From the NCBI GenBank assembly GCA_033239005.1, contig BSQZ01000001.1, positions 2,973,501-3,037,500 of the forward strand: 64,000 nt of DNA. Reading direction: 5' to 3'. The notes beneath the pieces were generated by a model, which searched no databases, was not told where the DNA came from, and was given only the letters and a program-made list of their open reading frames with translations. The number at the start of each line of letters is the position of its first letter. Position 1 is the first letter of the stretch. Of this stretch, positions 1 to 42,179 are shown in pieces. Position numbers and translations under genes: made by a program. The DNA comes from Lamellibrachia satsuma. Lineage: Eukaryota > Annelida > Polychaeta > Sabellida > Siboglinidae.

Positions 1-59
1 TACTAACCGCCAAAAGCACAACTGAATGATAATGGTGATTTTCACAACTTGTGAATATG

Positions 60-500
60 CAATTTATGATCACACTACCCACAGTGCACTAGCAACAGGA
101 TCACACTACTCACAGTCACTAGCAACAGGATCAAACTATTCGCAGTGCACTAGCAACAGGATCACACTACTCACAGTGCACTAGCAGGATCACACTACTC
201 ACAGTTCACTAGCAACAGGATCACACTACTCACAATGCACTAGCAACAGGATCACACTACTCAGTCACTAGCAACAGGATCACACTATTCGCAGTCACTA
301 ACAACAGGATCACACTACTCACAGTGCACTAGCAACAGGATCACACTACTCACAGTGCACTAGCAACAGGATCACACTACTCACAATGCACTAGCAACAG
401 GATCACACTAGTCACAGTGCACTAGCAACAGGATCACACTACTCACAGTGCACTAGCAACAGGATCATACTACTCACAGTGCACTAGCAACAGGATCATA
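60..500. repeat. 31-bp minisatellite
   Basis: About 14 imperfect copies of a 31-bp unit (core gcactagcaacaggatcaca), some shortened. It lies in the SLC44A intron downstream of exon 16. Confidence 0.95.
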
Positions 501-721
501 ATTCAGGTCAGTTTGTGTAACGTGCATGCTCTGAATTTTGTTTAGCTTTACAGTGACACTCCACTGATGGGGGTGAAGGGGTATATTAGTTGTTGAGTGT
601 TACATTTTTTCGGAGGGGTGTTTGGTGCAGTGATACAATGCGTTACATGGGGGTTGGGGTGTCAAAGATGGTGGCCCCCAACTAGCTACTTATGAGTTAT
701 GTCATGCCAATAGAACAAATG

Positions 722-800
722 CCTTAGAATAATAAAAAGTACTTATATAGCGCCCGATCGATTAAGATTGCTCTCAGGCACTTTACATATATAGTACTAT
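722..800. repeat. Possible retroposon 3' end
   Basis: The stretch with tatatagcgcccgatcg and caggcactttacatat resembles the widespread retroposon tail 'tatagcgcc...ctcaaagcactttaca'. It is recognised from general familiarity only. An A-rich, low-complexity run follows (840-960). Confidence 0.3.
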
Positions 801-1324
801 ATTAGATGCCATAAGTAACTAAGAGAATAATTATGCTAAGCATAGTCTACACAAATGCTAAACATAAAAAAAAAATGCTAACAAAATAAACATTAAAAAA
901 ATAAAAAAATAAATTAACATTAAATAAAAAAAAATTAATAAACATTAAAAAAACACTACTTTAAATATAATTAGTAATACAAGTAAAAGTAAGAAAATGA
1001 TCATAAAACTACTAACAAAATTAAATACACTAAAGCATTCTAAAAACTATTTTACATATATTCATTTATACAAGTAATACTAAGAATATAACCATAAAAA
1101 CTTTTACTACAATTATATTAAAAAAGCAATTATTAAGACCTATACTTTAAATAAGTTCAGTGATACAAGTGAAACTAAAAGAATGGCCATAAATATGGTA
1201 AGAAACTAATATATACAATATCTAATGCATGCACATAAAATGTCCTCATCAGTGAGTTATGAAAAAGCTTGTTTAAAAAACGAACGGGCAGCCAGTGTAA
1301 ACACTGCAACATGGGTGTAATGTT

Positions 1325-1670
1325 AATATTTATGTGCTGCTGGTAACACGTTGATATCCTACTAGTAACATGTTAATATGCTGAAAGTAACATGGTGATA
1401 TGCTGCTAGTAACATGCTGCAAGTAACATGTTGATATGCTGCAAGTAACATGTTGATATGCTGCTAGTAACATGTTAATATGCTGCAAGTAACATGTTGA
1501 TATGCTGCTAGTAACATGTTAATATGCTGCAAGTAACATGGTGATATGCTGCTAGTAACACGTTGATATGCTGCAAGTAACATGTTGATATGCTACTAGT
1601 AACACGTTGATATGCTACTAGTAACACATTGATATACTGCTAGTAAACATTGATATGCTACTAGTAAAAA
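1325..1670. repeat. 22-bp minisatellite
   Basis: About 15 copies of aacatgttgatatgctgcaa-gt type units, alternating ctgcaagt and ctgctagt variants, next to SLC44A exon 16. Confidence 0.93.
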
Positions 1671-1760
1671 CATATACACATATGCTTTCCAAATACAATG
1701 CATAAATTAGATACAACATATTTGCATTTCTGTCCTGCGAACGAATAATCGTAGACTTAC

Positions 1761-29241
<27,481 letters not shown>

Positions 29242-29470
29242 GTTGTGTATTAAACATCAAGTGTCGAAATATGCCCACAGTACGGATAAAACACTGCGTC
29301 GTCAGAGCGTGCAGACTAGCGAAACAATCCCGACGCGTTGGCTGGCTGACCGTCACAGTTGACTGGTCAACCAACGCTCACCATGAGCCAAAGCACAAGA
29401 CCGTTAGATAACTGGCTAACAACTGCCTAGTCTTTTGAGTTCTGTTGGCGTAGTGGTCCTAATCCCAAAT
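29242..29470 (-). promoter_or_regulatory. SLC44A 5' UTR and promoter region (position inferred)
   Basis: The sequence just upstream of the SLC44A start codon is more GC- and CpG-rich than its surroundings (29280-29350). No TATA box or clear start site is visible. The assignment rests only on position upstream of exon 1; a further noncoding exon cannot be excluded. Confidence 0.35.
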
Positions 29471-29747
29471 TTAACAATGGTGGTCGTTAATCATAATACG
29501 GCAGGCCCGGTCATGACTTGGCATTCATTACACACTAGGCTAGCCGTGCAGCACCAATGCAAATTTGCTGTTGCATGACCACGATGCGTGACGGAGGCAG
29601 TGTTGGCAACAGGCCTGTTGCCAACACAAATACTGCGCTGGCCGAACCAGACATAATTAATGAATAACGACCAAGTGCTTCCGGGAACAATACTCATGCA
29701 GGAGTCCGGGCATTCTAAATGTAGCAAAATGCAGAACACGATCTCTC

Positions 29748-29836
29748 ACTGCAACTCTCGGTAAGCCAGTGCAATGGCTTACTTGTCCACTTGCCATCTG
29801 GAACTTGTTGTTTGGGATGGCAATCTTGTTAAATCT
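29748..29836 (+). mobile_element. CR1 3' tail, truncated copy
   Basis: Shares cttgtccacttgccatctgg and ttgttgtttgggatggca with the 3' ends at 30057-30191 and 53647-53776, and ends in a ttgttaaatc repeat. It lies in the SLC44A 5' flank. Confidence 0.7.
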
Positions 29837-30056
29837 TGTTGTCAAATCTGACTTCGACAAAAACAGACAAGAGACGCCAAACTGAGGTGAAACGCGCTGA
29901 GACACGTTCATGTTATAAATAGGACGCGTTTCACAAACCTGCCGTGATTGTTATTATTACCCAACACTTTAAGTAAACATTACACGCGACAAGGCTGATC
30001 AATTTCCGACAACAACGAGGGCGATCATGCAGCTGTTAAGAGCTGCACGATCGCCC

Positions 30057-30191
30057 AAATTGACAGATATCTGATAAGGGCGGGCTACACATAGATGGGA
30101 AAATTGTTGGACTCTTGATAAGCCAATGGCTTCCTTGTCCACTTGCCATCTGGAACTTGTTGTTTGGGATGACAGTCTTGTTAAATCTTGG
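30057..30191 (+). mobile_element. CR1 3' tail, longer copy
   Basis: Closely matches 53647-53776, from the ataagggcgggctacacata block to the ttgttaaatc tail. At 53.6 kb this sequence directly follows the reverse transcriptase frame, so it is the 3' end of that CR1 family. Confidence 0.78.
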
Positions 30192-30464
30192 TAAATCCTG
30201 TTAAAGAGACGCAAAGACTAACATAATCGGACACCAGTGCCAGAGACCGAGGGTACGGCAGTAGATGGCCTATCTATAATGTATGTACACGCAGAAAGGC
30301 CGTCCTAAGTATTTTGAAAAGAGAGGTTCGAGTGCATGCAATCTGCTGGGGATTTCTGGGATGCTTTGAGAAAATTTTTTTACAGTTGAGCAAATTCTCT
30401 CAAAAAGCCCCGAGGACAGGCATCGGCATGGTGGGCCGCACGTAAGCACACGCGCGCACGCGAC

Positions 30465-31863
30465 GTACATCACTTATCAAATGATCTACAGTCTGCATAT
30501 AAACGATTCCATTCTACTGAAACAGCTCTTCTCAAGGTACACAATGATATAGTTGATAACATGGACAATGGCAAAGTCACAGCACTCACTTTACTTGATC
30601 TCTCAGCTGCTTTCGATACAATTGATCATTCAATCCTTTTACAACGCCTCCATAGATATTTTGGAATTTCTGGCCCAGCTCTTCGGTGGTTCAAATCATT
30701 TTTATCAGACAGATATCAAAGTATTAACATATCTGGCACATTATCCAGCCCACAACATCTACCATTTGGAGTGCCACAAGGATCCGTCCTTGGCCCTGTT
30801 CTGGTCAGCTTATATACTACATCGCTCAGCCAAGTTATTGCTAATCGTAATCTCAGTCATCACTTTTATGCTGATGACACACAGGTTTACATATCTCTTT
30901 CACAATCAAATGTACAAGAATCTCTTTCGACTTTTAGTGATTGCCTTACTGATATCTTGTCGTGGATGGAATCAAGTAAGCTAAAGCTTAATCCAGATAA
31001 AACAGACCTTATTATTATTGGCACTAAACAACAACGAAATAAAGTCATCAACCATTTTCCTGTTAAACTGCTTGGCAGTGATACATTCCCATCAGATACT
31101 GTTCGTAATCTCGGTGTTATCTTTGACAGTGATTTCAACTTTCGCCAGCATATCTCTCAAGTATGTAAATCCTGTTTCTATCATATTCGTGATCTTCGTC
31201 GAATTCGGCGTCATATATCTATATCTACTGCTAAAACAATATCAACGGCACTAATTAGCAGCCGTCTTGACTATTGCAATTCACTACTAAACAACATTGC
31301 TAAAAGAGACTTGGCTAAACTCCAACGAGTACAAAATTGTCTGGCACGTGTGGTTCTCAGGGCGCCTCGGTTTTCACCGTCACTACCACTACTTAAACAG
31401 TTACACTGGCTTCCAGTTTCTTATCGAATTAATTTTAAGCTGTCCACTCTTGCATATCGTGCTCTATCTACACAACAACCATTCTACTTGGCTAGTCTCC
31501 TGCATCTTTCAAATATCCCTAGGCAGCTAAGATCATCAGTTTCACAACAACTTATTGTACCTAAAACAAAACTTAACTTGGGTAAACGTGCCTTCTCTGT
31601 CGCTTCGCCTAGGGTCTGGAATGAACTCCCTATCGCTTTGAAAACATCCGAAACTATTGCTATTTTCCGAAAAAAACTCAAGACATACCTATTCCAAATT
31701 GCATTTCCACCATAAATGTTCGGTTGTCCCTCGTTCTGATACTGACTTTTGCGCGTCCTTGTTTACGATTACGCCTACTGATTCTGTTTTGTTGCGCCTC
31801 TGAGCTCAGGTTCCTGAGGATATAGGCGCCATAGAAGTCAATTATTATTATTATTATTATTAC
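30465..31863 (+). mobile_element. L2/CR1-group LINE, 5'-truncated, with open reverse transcriptase frame
   Basis: The frame is open from about 30471 (SNDLQSAYKRFHSTETALLK) to TAA at 31713-31715. RT blocks visible are LLDLSAAFDTIDHSILLQRL, FGVPQGSVLGPVL and the active site FYADDTQVY. The C-terminal region contains SRLDYCNSLL, LHWLPV and RAFSVASPRVWNELP. There is no internal stop in over 400 codons, so this copy is young, but the endonuclease and first RT motifs are missing. The 3' end is an (ATT)n run at 31838-31863, a typical LINE tail. Confidence 0.93.
30561..31715 (+). CDS. Reverse transcriptase ORF of the L2-like LINE (5'-truncated)
   Basis: Longest ATG-initiated part of the LINE frame, 384 codons. 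It encodes the RT palm with YADD and the thumb/C-terminal domain. The first methionine is internal to the original ORF2. It is a transposon gene, not a host gene, and is not expected to be active without its 5' half. Confidence 0.85.
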   Translation: MDNGKVTALTLLDLSAAFDTIDHSILLQRLHRYFGISGPALRWFKSFLSDRYQSINISGTLSSPQHLPFGVPQGSVLGPVLVSLYTTSLSQVIANRNLSHHFYADDTQVYISLSQSNVQESLSTFSDCLTDILSWMESSKLKLNPDKTDLIIIGTKQQRNKVINHFPVKLLGSDTFPSDTVRNLGVIFDSDFNFRQHISQVCKSCFYHIRDLRRIRRHISISTAKTISTALISSRLDYCNSLLNNIAKRDLAKLQRVQNCLARVVLRAPRFSPSLPLLKQLHWLPVSYRINFKLSTLAYRALSTQQPFYLASLLHLSNIPRQLRSSVSQQLIVPKTKLNLGKRAFSVASPRVWNELPIALKTSETIAIFRKKLKTYLFQIAFPP

Positions 31864-32364
31864 CGTACGCACGCGCCACGAACGCGTGCATACTAGGCCT
31901 ACGAGCAAAATTAGATCATAATTAATATATATATATCAACGTGAAAGAGTAAACCAATGTGGGGTCATGCACTCTGAAAAGACACCAGCCTACCGAGACC
32001 AGTGCACGACAGTGGCAGTGCTGGGTTGTGGGGGTGCTACAAACGCTTTGGTTATCCTATGTCCAAAGAAAGCACATCGAGGACATCAATGGAGGTGCCA
32101 AAACAAAAACTCTCACTCCAAATGGGCCTCTTCCGCTCTAGAGGGTTCGATACAGTATTCCTCTTACGGGTGCGGGCATTTTCAGCACAATTTGTCATCC
32201 CTGATAGCCCAGCCCGGCATTTTTTAACTCGTCGAATCGTTCACGAAGTGAATGCAGAAACGTCGACAACGATTTCAAGAGGACTGCCGACTTTATATAA
32301 AAATTTGCTTTTACAAATGTCTTATTCGCGGCGTCAAATCATTGCAGTATGCATTGCCAAAACT
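31864..32364. other. No recognised gene
   Basis: An open frame (from 32002 on plus) crosses this interval into the VNTR. I see no known domain in it and no supporting splice structure. The interval ends in a T-rich then G-rich homopolymer at 32364-32401. Confidence 0.4.
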
Positions 32365-32404
32365 CCGATTTATTTATTTATTTTTTTTTTGGGGGGGGGG
32401 GCTT

Positions 32405-32925
32405 TTGTGGGGGCCTGGTACGAGTGCACTACTTGTACTATGGTTTGTGGGGGCCTGGTACGAGTGCACCACTTGTACCGTGGTTTGTGGGGGCCTGGTA
32501 CGAGTGCACCACTTGTACCGTGGCTTGTGAGGGCCTGGTACGAGTACACCACTTGTATCATGGTTTATCTGGGCTGGTACGAGTGCACCACTTGTACCGT
32601 GGTTTGTGGGGGCCTGGTACGAGTGTACCACTGGTCATGGTTTGTGGGGGTTGGTAAGAGTGTACCACTTGTATCGTGGTTCGTGGGGGGCCTGGTATGA
32701 GTGCACCACTTGTACCATGGTTTGTATGGGCTTGGTACGAGTGTACCACTTGTACCGTGGTTTGTGGGGGCCTGGTACGAGTGCACCACTTGTACCGTGG
32801 TTTGTGGGGGCCTGGTACGAGTGGACCTCTTGTACCGTGGTTTGTGGGGGCCCGATACGAGTGCACCACTTGTACCGTGGTTTGTGGGGGCCTGGTACGA
32901 GTGTACCACTTGTACAATGGATTAT
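32405..32925. repeat. 40-bp minisatellite, about 13 copies
   Basis: Unit ggtttgtgggggcctggtac-gagtgcaccacttgtaccgt, with length variants of the G run. Open frames over it are artefacts. Confidence 0.96.
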
Positions 32926-33236
32926 GGGTACACAGTTAGATTGTGATATCGAAAATATAACGTTCCACATAAAATTCTTTCTGATTACGGGTAGTTCCAC
33001 CGATAGGGTAAGTATTTGAAAGAAGCACGTAAGGAAAGCGACCTCACAGTCTGACGCGGTTATTTAGGGACGTTTGGCTCACGAGTGGACGACGTCTATA
33101 ATGCATTGATTCAGCAACGACTGTCGTTTTAATTTGTGAATAATTATCTGAATAAAATGAAATAAATTAAGTTACATATTCCGAAGGTGCCAAGTTAAAT
33201 CAGGAAGGATTTTTTACTGGTGGATATTAAACGAAA

Positions 33237-33286
33237 ATGAGTCGAAACCTGCGATATGGATTTAATAAAGAAAACGCCATAAACGT
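33237..33286 (+). CDS. Possible small first coding exon (orphan)
   Basis: ATG followed by SRNLRYGFNKENAIN, ending at a consensus GTGAGT donor (33287). I found no matching downstream exon in the window, so this may be chance. It is listed because start context and donor are both good. Confidence 0.15.
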
Positions 33287-33379
33287 GAGTGTATTTGCTA
33301 TTCAGCGTATTCTTCTAAAACGACCCTTTGCTGTAGGTCTGTATATATTATAGGACTACGCTTTCTACAAATCGGCAGA

Positions 33380-33780
33380 CTTGTTGGCAAGTCGCAAACT
33401 GGCAAGTCAAGTCAAATATCAAGTCAACTGACCTGCAAGTCAAGTCTTGAATCATCTCTCTGAATTTCAAGTGAAGTCCCAAGTTACCAGGTTCACTAAT
33501 TACTATGATTGTTGCGTTTTGTCTGCGGTAATTGTTAGTGGAACAATTAGGCGGGTGATCATAAAAAGGTACTTAATAATAATTGTATTCGGTGCCGCCT
33601 GTTACAGCAACGTGGTTTTGTTTTGCCTAAGTTTCGAGTCACAAGATTTGTTGACAACTGGCATGTGAAGTCAAGTCTCAAGCCATCTATGTGAATGCCA
33701 AGTCGAGTTGCAAGTCATGAAAATGGGCGACTCGAGTCAGACTCGATTGAGCCCTTACGACTCGAGTCAACAAGTCTGTG
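33380..33780. repeat. Degenerate CAAGT pentanucleotide region
   Basis: Repeated caagtc/caagtcaagtc words scattered over 400 bp, with a unique middle part (33500-33640). Function not recognised. Confidence 0.6.
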
Positions 33781-34445
33781 AATAGGGTCGATTTTCTAAA
33801 TGGTAAGAACGTTTCATATAGGCGAGGTTTGAGGCTTAATGATGTTGTTTTCGTGGAGTGTCATGCATGAATGTTTACAATTGGGCGCGTAAATATGTTT
33901 TCGTTGAGTGTCATGAGCCAATGTTTACAACTGGGCGCGTAAATATAATCGATCACCAAAGTGACAGATTGTTTACAACAGTGAATGAATGAATAAATCT
34001 TTATTGCAGCGACATAAAAAACAATTGAAATAGTGACGTCATTATTACACTACATAAATATACTAAATAAATAGACTATACAATTGTCAGACTATGTTCA
34101 CGTCTAATTAAATGATCACATATATAGCTGGGTCTCGTGCAACAGCGTAACAGTTGTGACGTCAGTTTGACCTCAATGTGTTTACCATGAGCCTAAACGA
34201 TTGGATACATTCTGTAGCAGTTGTGAACTACTATAACGGTTTTTAATTACCGATTAAGCTGCAGGCCATTGTTCATTCAGTCACGACTCCGAACATTCTG
34301 CAAAGCGAACCCAACTAAATATTTACATTTGTTGTAGCTACCAGATAATTAATTGCTAGTCAATTGGCTTGAACTATGCCTGCTGGTTTGACTCGTGCTG
34401 AGAATACAAACAACTATGCACGAGGCAGTGGCACCAAGTTGCAGT

Positions 34446-35395
34446 TATAGGGTAACCTGGGGCAAAGCGGTCCCTGCATGTAAGACGCCCCCAGCACGTG
34501 CGCCAAAAATATAAAACTCTGAACGTCCTAAAATCTGGTGCAAAATGAAGCTAACATCTATCTAATACAACGAAAGCTTAGATCACGAGACATACGTAAT
34601 TACATCAGTGTTTTTTTTTACTTTTATATGCCCTGTTATACGCTCTGGTCTAATATTTTGGCAATAGTAAAATGGTGCAACTCATTATATAACGATATAA
34701 ATCATGAACTTAATTGTTGACATAATAATATTATTAATCAGTTGACAGGTCAAATAATACAAAATGGGCAATAGTATGATGTGTTTTGTACACACCGTGT
34801 TAGACACGTGTGTCTGTGAGGCAAGACGGTCCCCATGCATATGGAGCAAGACGGTTCCTATATCTTAACCAGCATGCACATGGTCGTAATGTATAAAATG
34901 TATTACACATATACCAAGTATGATTAATAAATTTAATGTAATATGAACGTTACATAATTTACGTTTTGCTTGCCTGTAGTAGGCTGTAATTATGATCGAA
35001 TATTACTAAGCCAATATTACTTTATGCGTGGATTGCAATGTGTATATTATATGTTAACTGCAATTTAAATTTAGCAACTATAATAGCCTAATATGTTGCT
35101 ATTATACCATTTGCATGTATACATTTTATGATTAGGCAGTGGTTCGTTCATATAAGTGAAAACCAGGCAGAGGGCCGTCTTGTGCCAGGGATGGGGCAAG
35201 ATGGTTTTTTGGGTACTCTTTCTATTTTTCAAATGCAACTCGTCTAGGTTGTCAATTTGCTGAAAATTATTTTCAAATGGGTAACACACATATCTGTGTA
35301 CAATATGTGTGCATTAAATACATATTAACGTAGTTTAATGGTGTACAATTTGGAAGTTATCCTGGGGGGCCACCCTGTCCCGGGTTACCCGGCAA
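34446..35395. mobile_element. Possible DNA transposon remnant with imperfect TIRs
   Basis: The left end agggtaacctggggcaaagc and the reverse complement of the right end (cgggtaacccgggacagggt) match at most positions over about 28 bp. Internal copies of gcaagacggtccc repeat the subterminal motif. No transposase frame and no certain target duplication are seen. Confidence 0.4.
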
Positions 35396-35599
35396 TTTAG
35401 TAGAACAATCACATATTTGTGGACAAGAGATCATCCACGGATGCAGACAATGAGCATACGTAGGCTTGGCTAAAGGAATATGGGTCAAGTATTAAATTCT
35501 GCATTGGATCTAGATGCATGTATTGATCAGGTAAATGTCTTAGAGACGACAACTTTCATTTCTTGATCACGAGTTATTAAGTTGACCAGTCCCGTACTG

Positions 35600-36800
35600 A
35601 AAGATTGTTCAACTACTGTTCATGTACACGTGGTGTCTGCATTGTACCAATAGCAGTAGCAACAATTAATAGTGACAGGCACATAGATAGCCGTATGCAC
35701 GGGCGCACGTGCTTCCGTATCAATATGGTATATATATATATGCTTTTATTAAACACGCCCCCAGAAATGGAATGGTATATCCATAATATGGCTAACATCC
35801 ATCGTGAAGTGCAAGCATGAATCAGACAGATGGTAGGCTTACCCAACGCCATCTACACCCACTGCAAATGACACAATTATTAATGTTGACTTGACTGTTG
35901 TGAATGCTAGCTAGAGCCACCAGTTAGAAAATGGTCACAGTCCAGCAAATCGCCTTCTCCTTCAACTACTCAGCCGAGAGGTTGCGTGTCTTTCAGGCTG
36001 AGCTCGAGTTAAACAAAGATGCACACGTCGGATTGAACAATACAACTGATCTGCAAACGCTCCGTGAGACAAGATGGTCCAGTCGTACGAACGTTCTGTG
36101 TACGTTCAAGTCTGCACTCACTGCTGTAGTCACTGCCCTGGAACATTTGAAGATAGAAGATAAGAACTTCAAAGCCGGACGCTACGTGTTGTCCACAACA
36201 AATGTTGACTTCATCATAACACTAGTTACCAGTGAGCATTTCCTTCAGAGTCGGCTTCCTATGACCACGTCCTACACTCCAAGCAGTGTAATATCAGCCA
36301 AGGAGCCCACTACAATCGCCCATCTGCAACAGAAGAGACAATGTAAATGCTATATACCTAGCTGGGAGATTTTTAGATTGAAGCGAGCAAGCGGCGCAGT
36401 AACGGTAAAGAGTGCCCGTTGGTGTGGCTGGCACGCCCAGGCAGTGTTGGCTGGTGTAGCTGGCACGCCCAGGCAGTGTTGGCTGGTGTAGCTAGCACGC
36501 CCAGGCAGTGTTGGCTGATGTAGCTGGCACGCCCAGGCAGTGTTGGCTGATGTAGCTGGCACGCCCAGGCAGTGTTGGCTGGTGTAGCTGGCACGCCCAG
36601 GCAGTGTTGACTGAGGGCAATGTATCGGCCATTCGTGGATCACTTGCTGCAGGAAATGGACACACGACTGTTAGTTGCGCAGAACCACTACGTGGCCCAT
36701 CTCACCACGACAGCGGCTGAACCTGATATTAGATTGTCCGGTGGTACGAGGTGCTCAAAGACAACATGTCAGGTGATCTGCGTCAGCTACAACATGGAAG
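35600..36800 (+). pseudogene. Decayed hAT/ZMYM-like transposase, copy 1
   Basis: The frame at 35931-36345 reads LQTLRETRWSSRTNVLCTFK and ALEHLKIEDKNF, the 'L..L..TRW..R' region of ZMYM1/hAT-type transposase-like proteins. After a 32-bp VNTR, 36620 on continues with RPFVDHLLQEMDTRLL, the next block of the same protein family. So the tandem repeat expanded inside the old coding sequence. Upstream, 35605-35820 is homologous to 45740-45960. Confidence 0.65.
36417..36612. repeat. 32-bp minisatellite, 6 copies, inside the transposase remnant
   Basis: Unit gcacgcccaggcagtgttgg-ctggtgtagctg. It interrupts a hAT/ZMYM-like frame. Confidence 0.95.
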
Positions 36801-36829
36801 GCAAGATGTGAGATGGTGAATGTCGCTGA

Positions 36830-38250
36830 GAGACCCACTACACTTGATGACACGACACAGGAAACTAATGCAGTCATATACCCTAACATGTATGCAGCAG
36901 CCGTGATACTGCTGGTGATGTTTGACGCTTGTCGCGATTGACCATTACGCATGTCCACAAGAACAAAACGGTGGATGCAGAACGCATCATCCACCAGTTC
37001 GGTCGTTTATCGGTAACGTTTCGTCCAAATGAATGAGAAGGTAACAACTGAACCATTTCTGTAAACACCTATTACCGAAGCATTGTCACTAACTCTGGCT
37101 TGTGATTTTTGCGTTTGTGTATTAATATAATTATTAAGATAGATTCTTAATGGTAATCATAATACAAGTTTTCCGATGCCCTTGAATGATAGTGTAGTAC
37201 AGGCACATATATAGTACAATCTAAAAATACGTTTGCCCCATGTTTGTGCCATACAGTTATTTTGACGACCCCCTCCACCCCCCCCCCCCCCGTATGGGTA
37301 GACCGACTTTTTCAGTCATTGTAAATTCCCCTGTCATAACTAATATGATTTAAATATTATATTAAGATGAGCAAAATAGTTCTCACCAGCATATTGAAGA
37401 TTAAATCATCTACATAAAATATTTAGGTCACTGAAAGGTCACAACATTAAGGTCAATGTTTACCTGGTGGGTACTCGCTTGCATAATATTTAGTAGGCAT
37501 TGGAAGACAATTACAATACCATTCAATACCAATATTTGGATAACTAATTCATTAATTAGGTCAAATGTGAAATATAGGTCAACTAAATAGGTAATTTCAA
37601 GATCACACAAAATTAAAGGTAACGTTTTGTGGGGTCGTGTATTTTTTCACATCAATATCTTAACTAGTTCCAAGTTTACAGCCGCTTCCATTGCATTCAT
37701 GTGCAGTCTTCCAGGGCCAGGACAGATAACATATTGACCCTTGCTCACCCCTTGCTCACCCCTTGCTTCGATCCCGAGCAACAGTAAAAGAAACACGACT
37801 TCACGATATGTGTATTCTGCGAAGATTTGTTCTCTACTACGATGGATGACATACGCTATATATGCCATATGTATGCTATATATGGCATAGTCACGAACTT
37901 GTGAACCAAATGTATATAAGTTGATCATGTCGCAGCATTCAAATCGATAAAATATGGTAAAATGGCAAGATGTACCGTATGGGGACATCTTAGTCAGTGT
38001 CTACCAAATCTACATTTAAATAATTCAAACTACGCAATATAACAATATAATATAATGTAACAACCCCTGTTTGAGGATGTAATATATTACCCCTCAAGTT
38101 GAGAACGTTCTGTATAGAGAACTGCCTAACCACTGACGTAGCAATTGGATATTATTTTTAATTAGTTTGTCTGGTTGCGTATTGCCGGTAGCACAATTCG
38201 CACGTCCACGCTGGAGTCAGCTGTGTCGTCTAAGATCCCTTCAACGCGCT
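36830..38250. other. Intergenic, no gene recognised
   Basis: AT-rich sequence downstream of the Kv gene (in its transcription direction). It has a C homopolymer at 37278-37291 and a short cccttgctca repeat at 37738-37765. The Kv 3' UTR must lie at its right end; no confident poly(A) signal was assigned. Confidence 0.5.
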
Positions 38251-38251
38251 G

Positions 38252-38289
38252 CTATGTCATGTAGCCGAGGCTATGTCGTGTAACCGAGG

Positions 38290-38308
<19 letters not shown>
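38252..38308. repeat. 19-bp tandem repeat (3 copies) spanning the Kv stop codon
   Basis: Units start at 38252, 38271 and 38290 (ctatgtcatgtagccgagg, with two changes in the middle copy). The Kv TAG stop is the first triplet of the third unit. Confidence 0.85.
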
Positions 38309-41006
<2,698 letters not shown>

Positions 41007-42170
41007 ATTTGTGGCACAAATGCCAACTAAGCCGTTGCCTCTGTGGGTGACAACACGCGAAAATTACGTGTCGTTATGGTTTCGTTTGTACGCAATCACG
41101 CAAGTTTCACGTGGATCAATTCTGAAAGCCGTCTATACTCGAATCTGGTATTTTGCCTGATTGTTATTAAAAAACGACATAAATAAGTACACCAAACTGG
41201 GTAATAAGGAAGTGTGATTGAGATAGTAACACTCGTAGCGGTAGGTGTGAGGTATGTGGTAACACCGTACTAACACATATCTGGAAGGTCTTACTAAGAT
41301 TATAGGCTTTACACTTTAATCGACTCCATATTTCTATGGGGTTATTACACTTACAGGTTAATGGGTTATTTTAGGCCATCGGCCTTTTTTGGTACCTATA
41401 TCCCAGGCTATTCCAGTGCTGATATAGTCTGGCTGAGGGACTGTCTTGGCATCCACCACAGTTGGCGGGAGTCCATTCCACAGATCGAAGTTGCTGAGGT
41501 CCACCAGTGCTGCATCGTGTAGCTTTGCTGGTTTCTAGCCCTCATTTAATTAAGATAGAATAGGCGTTTTTCATACGCAACATAGCTGTCGTAGGGAGAT
41601 TTGTTTTCCAAATACGATTTAATAAATCAGGGTTGGAATGCACACTTATGACGTTGTCCGGGTCCAGTGTTGCTGCTTTGCGCAACTTAGCAAGCTTCTA
41701 ACCCTGACGGATTAATCCGGGGCACTATGTCATGATATAATGTCCCGTGGCGAAAACAAGATGGCTGTCATTCATAATATTGTTGTGACTAAATTAAAAT
41801 TGTGATATTTGAACTTTTTGGCATTGAAAATATGGATGTAACAAAAAAAACTAATACGATAATAGCATATTCACAACTAGAGATATAGTGAGAAATATTA
41901 AGAAATGGAGGACATTTCTGCCACCCTTTCATGATTGACAACATGGATTTTTTTGCTCCTTTGGATGTATAGAAGACACCTAAACAGGTGGGATCTTCTA
42001 ATAATTTATTGCCCCCGGGAAACCATAGCCTCCTGACTAGAAGTAAGATAGGACAGGTGGTTTTCTCATAAAATATAACTGTTTGAGTGATACTAGCTGT
42101 CTTTTTGATGGGGTGGTGCATGTCTCGTTTCGATCTCATGACTGCATCATTCGTATCTTACTAATAACAA
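41007..42170. other. Kv upstream region and intergenic sequence
   Basis: It contains the unplaced Kv 5' UTR and promoter at its left end, the possible LINE remnant at 41370-41535, and a 116-codon minus frame (41789-42139) with no recognisable domain. No other gene is supported. Confidence 0.4.
41370..41535 (-). mobile_element. Small LINE C-terminal remnant (candidate)
   Basis: Minus strand reads NFDLWNGLPPTVVDAKT, resembling the 'F..R..WN.LP..VV.A.S...FK' tail of LINE ORF2. Short and diverged. Confidence 0.35.
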
Positions 42171-42179
42171 GTAGAGTTT

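Noticed and set aside
31967..32700. 232-codon and shorter plus frames as a host gene
   Set aside because: The second half is the 40-bp VNTR, and the first half has no domain or splice support.
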